Made by a program: the position numbers and the translations under genes. This document shows, one piece after another, positions 1-9,143 of a DNA stretch of 64,000 nt. Position 1 is the stretch's first letter; each line of letters begins with the position of its first letter. The stretch is from Porphyra umbilicalis. Its lineage: Eukaryota > Rhodophyta > Bangiophyceae > Bangiales > Bangiaceae. Location of the stretch: NCBI GenBank assembly GCA_002049455.2, contig KV918991.1, forward strand, positions 1 to 64,000, read 5' to 3'. Below the pieces are notes generated by a model. That model made no database searches, had not been told where the DNA came from, and saw only the letters and a program-made list of their open reading frames with translations.

Positions 1-1
1 A

Positions 2-622
2 CCAGCGCTCTCCGTTGCGCAGATGCGGCGCGAGCACCGCAGCCTCATGGAGCGCAACGCTCTCCACGCAGCCGACGGTATTGTCCGGTTGGCAACGACC
101 GGTGTGCCGCCGCTGCAGACTCCTGCGCGTGGGGGGGGGGGGAGGTGGGGCAGCCGTCGTCTGCGCTGGCGCGCCCGCTTTCAACGCCGGCTCGGGGGGG
201 GAGGACCTGCGCTACCTGTGGTTCCATTCCACCTGACGTGGAAGGAGGGCACGCGCGCGCAGTTCGACACGGCGGTTGTGTTCGAGTCTGCGGCGGTGAG
301 CCGGCTGACCGCGCGGCAGCTGGCGCAGACCGTGTTCAAGGGCGCGCTGGGCTGAGCACGCTGGGGCCTTCCAGTCGATGGGGAGGAGATGATCAGTGCG
401 GCGCAGGAGAACTTGCTGCTGGGGCTCAGCGTCACCTGTGGTGCCGTCTCCCCCGCGGAGGTTGCGGAGCAGTTGGTATCGCGCCGCGTGACGCACTCTA
501 ACAAGAACCTGTTGCAGCTCATTGCACGGTGGGTGAAGAAGTGGATTGGCGAGCATGCGGTGGCGACTGCGGTGTTGGCCACGAGCAATCTGGGCGGCGA
601 AGATGTGTGGACGACGCGTTAG
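2..622 (+). pseudogene. Unrecognised gene fragment, open to the left edge, with one in-frame TGA
   Basis: One reading frame runs from base 2 to a TAG at 620-622, broken only by a TGA at 353-355. Both halves look protein-like: the first has Arg/Glu/Leu-rich helical sequence, and the second starts near an ATG at 389 and includes an amphipathic stretch ending in WVKKWIG. G runs at 132-142 and 195-202 could hide length errors. A second frame (529-744) overlaps the end and encodes a strongly acidic tail (a run of D and E residues), which may be the true C-terminus after a splice or frameshift near 600. I do not recognise the family. It may be the last exon or exons of a gene starting outside the window, with the TGA inside an unseen intron, or a decayed copy. 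Confidence 0.35.
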
Positions 623-744
623 CGGCGGCCGGTGCAGCAGCGGACCGCCCGTTGCAGGGGGATGACGACGAGGCGGAGGAGGAGGAGGAGGATGAAGAGG
701 ACGACGAGGAGGAGGGCATCCGAGTGGGCCCCGTGCCGGGCTGA

Positions 745-1089
745 GTGTTTGCTTGCGGGAGGACGGTAGTTCAAGGTAGCGGTCGTACTTTGCAAGGGAC
801 TCGTGGGGGTGAGGATAGTAGCGTGTGTGGAGGGTTGGCGATTTGGGGGATGGGGGTGGTGGCGGCGAGTTGCTGTGCTTCGGAGAGCAACGCGTTGGGC
901 CGCGGCAGCCGACCTGGGTGGGGTGCACTGCCGTCAACGATGGAGGGGAACGAGGGCTTGACCCGTTGCTTGTTCGTGGTCTGTGTGGGCGGCTTTCCTC
1001 CCGCGCAGCCTTCAATATATTCTTATGCGCTTATCGTCGACGCCCCTGAGAAACACACAGCGGCAAACGGAAACGCGCAGATGTAGACG
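745..1089. other. Short spacer before array I; no supportable gene
   Basis: About 340 bases. Open frames exist on both strands but none has a recognisable domain. An AT-richer patch (ATATATTC) lies at about 1015-1023. Confidence 0.4.
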
Positions 1090-2200
1090 ACGACGTGCGT
1101 CTTGAGGCCGACGTGGACATAGGAGAGGCAGTCGACATGGCCGCTGCCGACGTGGTGCTTGTCGACGCCGACGTTGTGGCCGCCGCCACGACCCACACGG
1201 TGAGGAAACTCCTGCACGCGCCGTGGCTCACGTTGTCGGCGCCGCCGTCGTTGACAATGACGAGCTTGTCGACGGCGACGTTGTCGTTGACAATGCGGTG
1301 CTTGTCAATTCCGACGTTGTGGCCGCCGGCACGCGGCACACGGCGAGGAAGCTCCTGCACGCGTTGTGTAGCACGTAGTTGGCGTCGCCGTCGTTGACAA
1401 TGACGAGCTTGTCGTCGGCGACGTTGTCGTTGACAATGCGGTGCTTGTTGACGCCGACGCTGTGGCCGCCGCCACGCACGCGGCAAAGCAGACGCTGCAC
1501 GCGCCGTGGCTCACGTTGATGGCGCCGCCGTCGTTGACAATGACGACCGTGTCGACGCCGACGTTGTCGTTGACAATGCGGTGCTTTGCGACGCCGACGT
1601 TGTGGCCGCCGGCACGCCACACACGGCGAGGAACTGCTGCACGCGTCGTGGAGCAAGTTGTCGGCGCCGCCGTCGTTGACAATGACGAGCTTGTCGACGG
1701 CGACGTTGTCGTTGACAATGCGGTGCTTGTCAATTCCGACGTTGTGGCCGCCGGCATGCGGCACACGGCGAGGAAGCTCCTGCACGCGTTGTGTAGCACG
1801 TAGTTGGCGTCGCCGTCGTTGACAATGACGAGCTTGTCGTCGGCGACGTTGTCGTTGACAATGCGGTGCTTGTTGAAGCCGACGCTGTGGCCGCCGCCAC
1901 GCACGCGGCAAAGCAGTCGCTGCACGCGCCGTGGCTCACGTTGATGGCGCCGCCGTCGTTAACAATGACGACCGTGTCGACGCCGACGTTGTCGTTGACA
2001 ATGCGGTGCTTTTCGACGCCGACGTTGTGGCTGCCGGCACGCCGCACACGGCGGGGAAACTCCTGCACGCGTTGTGGAGCTCGTTGTCGGCGCCGCCGTC
2101 GTTGACAATGACGAGCGTGTTGACGCCGACGCTGTGGCCGCCGCCACGCACATGGCGAGGCAGACGCTGCACGCGCCGTGGAGAAGCGCGTTGTCGGTGT
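1090..2200 (+). repeat. Tandem array I: 140-143-bp units in a 425-bp higher-order repeat
   Basis: The marker CTGCACGCG recurs at 1212, 1355, 1495, 1637, 1780, 1920, 2063 and 2167, giving unit lengths 143, 140, 142, 143, 140, 143 and a short last unit of 104. Equivalent units are 425-426 bp apart, so three units form a higher-order repeat. On the plus strand each unit is open in one frame and reads as a Val/Asp/Ala-rich segment ending in KLLHA or TLHA. Most units are not multiples of three, so the open frame changes from unit to unit. The minus strand is also fairly open. No known repeat domain was recognised. Confidence 0.85.
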
Positions 2201-2898
2201 ACTGTTGGCGCCTCCGGCCCTGCTGCTGCCGCCACCGTCTCAGTCGGCGGCACCGCGGGCGATACCTCGGCCGCCGCTGCCGCGGCCACCTCCTCCTTCA
2301 TCACCGCCGCGTGCGCTGCGGGAGCCACTTGCGCGTACCGTCGCGTCCGTGTCGCGCGCACCCCGAACAGCGTCGGAGCCGCGCGGGACGGGTCGAGCAC
2401 GGCATGGGTGCGGGAAGGGGTCGGGGGCGGCAGCGCTCTGTCCCGGTGCCGACGAGAGAAGTACCTCGGCCGAGCACGGCGTCCGCCGCGGACCGCGAAG
2501 TGCCGGCCGTCGCCCGCTACGTCGGCCCGTCGCACCCAGAGGCGCGAAAAGGCGGCAACCAGCGCGGCCGCCGCTGCGGCCGCCACCCGCCACAGATGCG
2601 TCCACAACCACACACGCTGCGAGTCGCCGGGCACGACTTGGCGCTGCGACGAGCCGTGGCTGACTGCGTGCGGCGTCGCCTGGCGCAGCAACGTGCAAGA
2701 CATTTGACTCGCGTCGGCAGCCGCGACCCGCGGAAGCGGGCAGGACGTCATCGTCAGCCAGGCCTGGCCGCCGTCCCACGACGTCGGGACTTGGCCACGG
2801 TGCCCGTTAGAGTCACAGTGGATTTCGATGGTGTCTTCACGGTACCGGTATGCTGACGAGGTGACGCATGCCAATCGGAGCGTCCGTCTCTCAGTCAT
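1936..2898 (-). CDS. Putative single-pass membrane protein, tail running into array I
   Basis: ATG at 2898-2896, 320 codons. Third positions are strongly G/C through most of the frame, which argues for real coding. One hydrophobic segment rich in Trp, Ala, Val and Leu lies near residues 100-125 and is flanked by basic residues (FSRLWVRR), consistent with one transmembrane helix. There is no clear signal peptide. A Cys/Trp-containing segment precedes the helix and a low-complexity basic then Ala-rich region follows. The last roughly 90 residues are read from antisense array I repeat units, so the natural C-terminus or splice pattern is uncertain. Another minus-strand open frame ends at the TAA directly upstream (2899-2901). 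I do not recognise a family. Confidence 0.45.
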   Translation of the reverse strand: MTERRTLRLACVTSSAYRYREDTIEIHCDSNGHRGQVPTSWDGGQAWLTMTSCPLPRVAAADASQMSCTLLRQATPHAVSHGSSQRQVVPGDSQRVWLWTHLWRVAAAAAAALVAAFSRLWVRRADVAGDGRHFAVRGGRRARPRYFSRRHRDRALPPPTPSRTHAVLDPSRAAPTLFGVRATRTRRYAQVAPAAHAAVMKEEVAAAAAAEVSPAVPPTETVAAAAGPEAPTVHRQRASPRRVQRLPRHVRGGGHSVGVNTLVIVNDGGADNELHNACRSFPAVCGVPAATTSASKSTALSTTTSASTRSSLLTTAAPST

Positions 2899-3269
2899 TT
2901 ACAGTGAACTGAAACGAGTAAATCCCACCTTTTTCCTGCTCCCGACAAGCGCCTGATTCTTTCTCTCTCTTGCGGAGCTCCTGGATCTTGCGAAGACGCC
3001 TGTCAACCAACACGACGCAGAAGAGAAAAAAAGTCGCACAATCCGTATCGCATCAAAACGAACGCGACATGCTGGACACACGTCGGCGCCACCGTCGTCC
3101 CAGCTCGCCGCCCCCGGCAGGTGCACCACCGCCACGCGCACGTGCGTGGCGGCGGCGCGCCAGCGGGACGCCCGCACTTCCCCACCCGCCAGCATCCACA
3201 CGCCTGCGAGGGGGACGGCGCCGAAGAAATAGACGGCGCCATGAAATAGACGAGCACAAACGCTTGCCG

Positions 3270-4230
3270 CGTCACCAACCAGGTGCCGCACGCGGCTTGC
3301 GCAGACGCCGGCGTCACCGCTTGCCGCGAGGCCAACCAGGTGTTGCACGCGGCCAGCGCCAACGCCGGCGTCACCATCCACCGCGTCGCCAATGCGGTGC
3401 TGCACGCGGCGGGCGCCGACGCCGGCGTCACCGCCCGCCGCGTAGCCAACGAGGTGCCGCACGCGGCGGGCGCCGACGCCGGTGTCACCGCCCGCCGCGT
3501 CGCCAACGAGGTGCTGCACGCCGCGGACGCGAACGCCGATGAGTAGCGCTACCCATCTTGCCGACTGTACATCGCGGACGCGGTCGCCAATACGGGAGCG
3601 TCGACGGCGTAGTACACCGCGACGACACGGACGACGCCAACGCCGGCGTCGGCCGCGTCGCCAACCAGGTGCTGCACGCGGCGAGCGCCGAAGCCCGCGT
3701 CACCGCCCGCCGCGTCGTCGCCAACCAGGTGCTGCACGCGGCGGGCGCCAACGCTGATGAGTAGCGGAACCCGTCTCGCCGCCTGTGCGCCGCGGACACG
3801 GTCGCCAAGACGGGAGCGTCGACGGCGTTGTACACCGCGACGACACGGACGACGCCGACACCGGCGTCACCGCCCGCCGTGTCGCCAACGAGGTGCTGCA
3901 CGCGGCGGGCGCCAACGCTGATGAGTAGCGGAACCCGCGTCGCCGACTGTGCGTCGCGGACGCGGTCGCCAAGACGGGAGTTTCAACGGCGTTGTACACC
4001 GCGACGACACGGGCGACGCCGACGCCGGCGTCACCGCCCGCCGTGTCGTCGCCAACCAGGTGCTGCACGCAGCCGGCGCCAACGCCGAGGAGTTGCAGAA
4101 CCCGCGTCGCCGACTGTGCGTCGCGGACGCGGTCGCCAAGACGGGAGCGTCGACGGCGTTGGACACCGCGACGACACGGACGCCGCCGACGCCGGAGCCA
4201 CCGCCCGCCGCGTCGCCAGCAAGCACCAAC
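3270..4230 (+). repeat. Tandem array II: about 57-bp units, then larger units of roughly 135-180 bp
   Basis: From about 3280 to 3540, units of about 57-60 bp encode a 19-residue repeat of the form ADAGVTARRVANEVLHAAG in one plus-strand frame (open 3283-3546, ending at TAG). From about 3540 to 4225 a longer unit recurs four times, each with the same core plus a GATGAGTAG-type stop in one frame and a segment resembling GACGCGGTCGCCAAGACGGG. The array ends next to the stop codon of the E(z)-like gene on the other strand. The repeat shares the ..VLHA ending with arrays I and III, but I could not assign a known protein repeat. Confidence 0.75.
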
Positions 4231-4246
4231 AGGCAGAGCAACCGCG

Positions 4247-7156
4247 TCAGACACGCCAGTCATCCAGACTGTACCCATAATCGAAAAACAGCTCCTCGCC
4301 CGGCACCAAGTCCCGGGCAGCAAAGAACCCCACCCGTATGTACCCACTAACGCTGAGCAGCTTCGGCTGGAGGTTGGCTCCGTCCCGTTTGTGGTTGATG
4401 TATCGCAGGCAGCCGCCGACGCGAGTCGCATCCAGCACGAGTGTGCGGGTCAGCGTGTACAGGAAGCTGACCCCGATTGCGTCATACACGCGGCCGCGAG
4501 TGTGCGCATCGGCGTGAGGGAGAAGCTCCCCCACGTAATCCCCGACATAGTCACCAGCCGTCGCGCGCTCAGCTGCAAACACGCCGAAGCCGTGTGCCTC
4601 GGAGCGCCCGAGCACGACACGCACACGGGAGCCGACCTGCATCTGTACGTTTCGGCAGCGCCGGCTGCCGGGGACTCCACCGGCGACTGGGTCGACAGCC
4701 GTCAGCAGGCCTTTCGGCCATTCATCGTTGCGGTCACCGCCACGAAATGGAGGGCAGGCGTCGTCGACGCCGGATGCCGGCGACCAAGCGGCGCCGCACG
4801 TGAAGCATGCGTCCGGGTCGCACTCGCGGTCTTCGCCGAAGCACGGGCACTCGTCAGTCGCGCACCTCCCAGGTGCCGAGCACTCGCACTGCACCCGTCG
4901 CCAGCAAAAACGGGACCCAGGAGCCGTGACAGTTGAAAACCAGGCAGTGTCCGACGGCGTCAAGGGCGACGCGATTGCGGGCGATTGTCCGGTGCCGGCG
5001 CGCACGTCGATGGCTGTCGCCCAAGTGGCTGTAGCTGACGACTGGTCCGAAGCCACCCAACGTACGTGAGAGCAACCACAAAACTTCTCGCAGGGAACAC
5101 CCGCGCGCGCGCACCGGCACACCCGCTCCGTACAATGCCCGACGTGAAAGCAGGGCACAAAGTCGACCGCCGCGTTGTCAATCTGGCTGCCGCCCTCTAT
5201 CGACGGCGACGCGGTCGGTTTCTCCTGCCGCCGCCTCTGCGACGAGGCTGCTTGCGACAGGGGCGGGGTTGCAGTCGCCGACGAGCTGTTGGTAGGTGGA
5301 GAGATCGGATCCATGAAGGGCGCCCGCGCAGGTGCGGCGCCGCCGACTGGCCACCCAAATGCCTCGACGTAGGCGAGCGCTCGATGGACGTCGGGGGGAA
5401 GAGTGACGGGTCGGGCGGGTGGCGGCGCCGACAGAGGGTCGCGAGGCCACGGACCGTGCAAGCGGCAGGCGTAACGTAGGCATACACGACAAAGCAGACG
5501 CGCCAATGTGTCTCGCGACGGCGCCGACGAATCCATGAAATCAGTCGACGCGTCGATGGACGCCGCCAGCGCAGACGCATGAGGCGGAGGAACACATCCA
5601 AGAAATGATCCGACACAGGGCAACTCGGCAACGCGGTCGGCACCGTCGGTCAGCCGGAGCGTGGATAGCACGTCGTGCACGCCGGCGACGTCGCGTCTGT
5701 GGGCGTCTGCATCAGCCAGCACCGACACTACCTCCCCCACCTGCCGCATTGCCCACGCACGGCTGGCTCGGGGAAGGCCGGCCGCTGTTGCATCGGCCGC
5801 TGCCACCGCCACCGCATCGACGGCCGAGCCCATCTGGCCCCAGTTGCCCACAAACGCCGCTGGCGGCGCAGCCGCTGTGTCGGCGTGCCGGGGCCCAGAC
5901 GCCGACCGGGGACTTGCACGCGGGCGAGCACGCGCGGCGCCACTGGCTAGAACGACTGCCAAGCTAGCGCCGCCCGTCAATCGCTCCAGCGCGGATTGGC
6001 GTGCGGCTCGCTCGATGCGTCTCTTCCGTGCAGCTGCGTGCTGGCGGGCGCGTCTGTCGACGAGGTCAATCGTCCGTCGAACTCTGGCCGAAGGTCGGCC
6101 CAATCCGCGCGCAATGGCGTCAACCACGGTCTGGTCGTCGCCCAGCATGCTCACGACAGCTTGCATCCCGGCACGCTCTGCCATTCGCCGCGTCCCTGCT
6201 GACAGGCCGTAGTACCCCACCCCTCTGTCAGCAGCGTCTTCCTCGGAGATGTCGCTGTCGCTGTCGACGACACCCGCCCACCTGTCCAAGCGAGCGCGCC
6301 ACGCCGACTCGGCAAACGCACCCGTCACCCCGCCCATGTACGGCACAAACCGCGGCGCCGAAACGTCCTCGATGCGCCGCCACACCCGCCGGGTGAGCGT
6401 GCAGAACGTGTGCGTCGGCAGCCGCTCGACAAACGGAAGCATGATCGTCCGTATGGTGCCGGCCCGCGGTAGATCGTCGCCCGACGGCAGTGGCGTTCCC
6501 GTAGGGACAGCAAACCCCGTAGTTGTTGTTGGCGCACAGAGGGAAGGCGACTCGGAGGCGGGCATCGGCGCCGCGCCAGCGCGCTGCCTATTACCTCCAC
6601 GCACTGGACGTCCAGCCGACAACGATTGCACCCTTGGCACCGTACGTAGCGACGGCTCTTCTGGGTCGCTCTCTGAGAGCCCGTCGTCGCAGCTCCCGCG
6701 TTTACCATCAGCACTGTCGGTGCCTCGCACACTCACATGTTGACGCAACGCAGGTTCTCCACGCTGTGACCATTGGTCACTACATACGGCCGTGCCGGCG
6801 TCGCTGGCAGCGGAAGCCCCTACAACCCACCAGGCGTCATAGGCGCCGGTGCCCTCACTGCGCACCAGACGCGCTACATTCAAGGTCGCCAAAATCGGCG
6901 TAGTGTCGCCTGAGGGAGCAGAAGCAGCAGCAACACGCTGCTGCCGGTGAACGGTGGCACGGTTAAGCCGAATGGCGACCGCTACCGCCGTGCGCTGCCG
7001 ACGCAGAGTATAGCGCGCAGTTGTATCGAGCACGTCGGCTACGGTGCGAACCAGGCCTCGTGGCTCGTCGGCGTCGTCGTCTTCGACATGGGTCAAGGCA
7101 CAGGTCTGACACAGGTCAGGCCAGTCCAGGAGCAGATGCAAGTCGGAACACTCCAT
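4247..7156 (-). CDS. E(z)/EZH-like histone H3 lysine methyltransferase (PRC2 catalytic subunit type)
   Basis: ATG at 7156, 969 residues, single open frame. Residues about 669-840 hold a cysteine-rich CXC region in two halves: CEKFCGC in the first, then CECSAPGRCATDECPCFGED and RECDPDACFTCGA, close to the E(z) family pattern, with about 50 extra residues between the halves. Residues about 843-965 are a SET domain: GFGVF, YVGELLPHAD, VYDAIGVSFLYTL, DATRVGG, RYINH, VGFFAARDLVPGEELFFDYGY. In this family the protein methylates H3K27 in the nucleus as part of Polycomb repressive complex 2. Oddities: the usual NHSxxPNC signature is changed here (NHKRDGANLQ), and the N-terminal 660 residues are long and low in recognisable domains. 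A missed 5' exon is possible. Family assignment is firm; H3K27 specificity is inferred. Confidence 0.88.
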   Translation of the reverse strand: MECSDLHLLLDWPDLCQTCALTHVEDDDADEPRGLVRTVADVLDTTARYTLRRQRTAVAVAIRLNRATVHRQQRVAAASAPSGDTTPILATLNVARLVRSEGTGAYDAWWVVGASAASDAGTAVCSDQWSQRGEPALRQHVSVRGTDSADGKRGSCDDGLSESDPEEPSLRTVPRVQSLSAGRPVRGGNRQRAGAAPMPASESPSLCAPTTTTGFAVPTGTPLPSGDDLPRAGTIRTIMLPFVERLPTHTFCTLTRRVWRRIEDVSAPRFVPYMGGVTGAFAESAWRARLDRWAGVVDSDSDISEEDAADRGVGYYGLSAGTRRMAERAGMQAVVSMLGDDQTVVDAIARGLGRPSARVRRTIDLVDRRARQHAAARKRRIERAARQSALERLTGGASLAVVLASGAARARPRASPRSASGPRHADTAAAPPAAFVGNWGQMGSAVDAVAVAAADATAAGLPRASRAWAMRQVGEVVSVLADADAHRRDVAGVHDVLSTLRLTDGADRVAELPCVGSFLGCVPPPHASALAASIDASTDFMDSSAPSRDTLARLLCRVCLRYACRLHGPWPRDPLSAPPPARPVTLPPDVHRALAYVEAFGWPVGGAAPARAPFMDPISPPTNSSSATATPPLSQAASSQRRRQEKPTASPSIEGGSQIDNAAVDFVPCFHVGHCTERVCRCARAGVPCEKFCGCSHVRWVASDQSSATATWATAIDVRAGTGQSPAIASPLTPSDTAWFSTVTAPGSRFCWRRVQCECSAPGRCATDECPCFGEDRECDPDACFTCGAAWSPASGVDDACPPFRGGDRNDEWPKGLLTAVDPVAGGVPGSRRCRNVQMQVGSRVRVVLGRSEAHGFGVFAAERATAGDYVGDYVGELLPHADAHTRGRVYDAIGVSFLYTLTRTLVLDATRVGGCLRYINHKRDGANLQPKLLSVSGYIRVGFFAARDLVPGEELFFDYGYSLDDWRV

Positions 7157-7559
7157 GTCATGCGCGGCCGCGGCAGCGACAGAAGACCACTCGCAGAGAC
7201 TCGGCGGTCATCAACGCTGAGGCGCAGCCTCGACGGCAGCCTCCAACCGTGCATGCACGCGAGTCGCCCAATCAGCGTGCGCCGATCCAATGAGGAGATT
7301 GGAACGACATGTTCTCGGTGGCCGGCACGCTTTGAGGCACGTCCTGCATGGGGTGTCGAGGCTGAGCCTCAGGACGCAGATTTTCATGCCTCAGATGTGT
7401 GATTACAGTAAAAAACATGAAAGGACAATGGAGGAGGGGGAGGCGGGAGGCGAAGCCGTCTTTGGGTAGCGGCCACGGATTCCGACGCGCAGCCGGCGAC
7501 GAGCTGGCCAAGAACACACGACGTCCACGAGTTGCTCGTTGTGGGCGACGTGGCAGGGC
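7157..7559. other. Spacer between the E(z)-like gene and array III
   Basis: About 400 bases, presumably containing the promoter of the minus-strand E(z)-like gene. No TATA-like box or other motif stands out and no other gene was seen. Confidence 0.4.
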
Positions 7560-9080
7560 GCAGCGTGAATGCTGCCGGCGTCGTGTGCGTGGCCGGGGAC
7601 GACGCACGTGTCGCTGCCGTCGTGGCGACCGCGGTGGCGACGGGCAAGGCTCCCGACGTGCTGCACGCGTCGTCGTCGTTGACCACGTCCGCGTGCGGCT
7701 CGTGGTTGGTGTCGCGGCGGGACGTAACGAGCTGGTCGCTGTCGTCGTGCTCGTGGCGTGGGGCGGCACACGCGTCGCTGCCGTCGTGGCGACCGCGGTG
7801 GCGACGGGCAAGGCTCCCGACGTGCTGCACGCGTCGTCGTCGTTGAACACGTCCGCGTGCGGCTCGTGGTTGGTGTCGCGGCGGGACGTAACGAGCTGGT
7901 CGCTGTCGTCGTGCTCGTGGCGTGGGGCGGCGCACGCGTCGCTGCCGTCGTGGCGACCGCGGTGGCGACGGGCAAGGCTCCCGACGAGCTGCACGCGTCG
8001 TCATCGTTGACGCCGTCCGCGTGCGGCTCTTGGTTGGTGACGCGGCGGGAGATCACGCGCTGGTCGCTGTCGTCGTTCTTCCTGCAGGGGGCGGCGCACG
8101 TGTCGCTGCCGTCGTGACGACCGCGGTGGCGACGGGCAAGGCTGCCGACGTGCTGCAAGCCCCGTCACCGCTGATACCGTCCGCGTGGCGGTCGAGGTTG
8201 GCGACGCGGCGGGAGGTAACGTGCTGGTCGTTGTCGTCGTGCTTGCGGCGGGGGCCGGCGGACGCGTCGCTGTCGTCGTGGCGACCGCGGTGGCGACGGG
8301 CAAGGTTCCCGACGTGCTGCACGCGTCGTCGTCGTTGACGCCGTCCGCGTGCGGCTCGTGGTTGGTGGCGCGGCGGGAGATCACGCGCTGGTCGCTGTCG
8401 TCGTTCTTCCTGCAGGGGGCGGCGCACGCGTCGCTGCCGTCGTGGCGACCGCGGTGGCGACGGGCAAGGTTCCCGACGTGCTGCACGCGTCGTCGTCGTT
8501 GACGCCGTCCGCGTGCGGCTCTTCGTTAGTGCCGCGGCGGGAGATCACGCGCTGGTCGCTGTAGTCGTTCTTCCTGCAGGGGGCGGCGCACGCGTCGCTG
8601 CCGTCGTGGCGACCGCGGTGGCGACGGGCAAGGCTGCCGACGTGCTGCAAGCCCCGTCACCGCTGACACCGTCCGCGTGGCGGTCGAGGTTGGCGACGCG
8701 GCGGGAGGTAACGCGCTGGTCGTTGTCGTCGTGCTTGCGGCGGGGGCCGGCGGACGCGTCGCTGCCGTCGTGGCAGCCGCGGTGGCGACGGGCAAGGTTC
8801 CCGACGTGCTGCACGCGTCGTCGTCGTTGACGCCGTCTGCGTGCGGCTCGTGCTTGGTGACGCGGCGGGAGGTGACGCGCTGCTCGCCGGCGTCGTGTGG
8901 CCCTCCTCGTCGCCGTTAACGCCGTCCATTTGCTGCTTGTTGTGGAAGGCGCTGCGGGTGCAGCACTCCCGACGTGCTGCACGCGTCGTCGCCGTTGACG
9001 CCGTCCATATGCTGCTCGTTGTGCGCGACGCTGCGGGGTGCAGCGTGATTGTCGCCGGCGTCGTGTTTGCGGCTGAGGGC
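7560..9080 (+). repeat. Tandem array III: exact 164-bp units with a 492-bp higher-order repeat
   Basis: The marker CTGCA(C/A) occurs at 7661, 7825, 7989, 8153, 8317, 8481, 8645 and 8809, exactly 164 bp apart each time, then at 8977. Units at 8153 and 8645 share a private variant (CTGCAAGCC), so three units form a 492-bp higher-order repeat. Each unit is open on the plus strand and reads as Val/Ala-rich peptide ending in PDVLHA. Since 164 is not a multiple of three, a single frame cannot pass through consecutive units. The core around the marker (GACGTGCTGCACGCGTCGTC) is nearly the same as in array IV. Confidence 0.9.
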
Positions 9081-9143
9081 GACGCATGTTACGATCGAAT
9101 TGCGTCTCCAGTTGTCGGTGGTGTGGCGGTCCAGGCGAGACTC

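Noticed and set aside
212-1015. Long minus-strand frames at the left edge
   Set aside because: Pro/Arg-rich composition typical of antisense shadows in GC-rich DNA; the plus strand is better.
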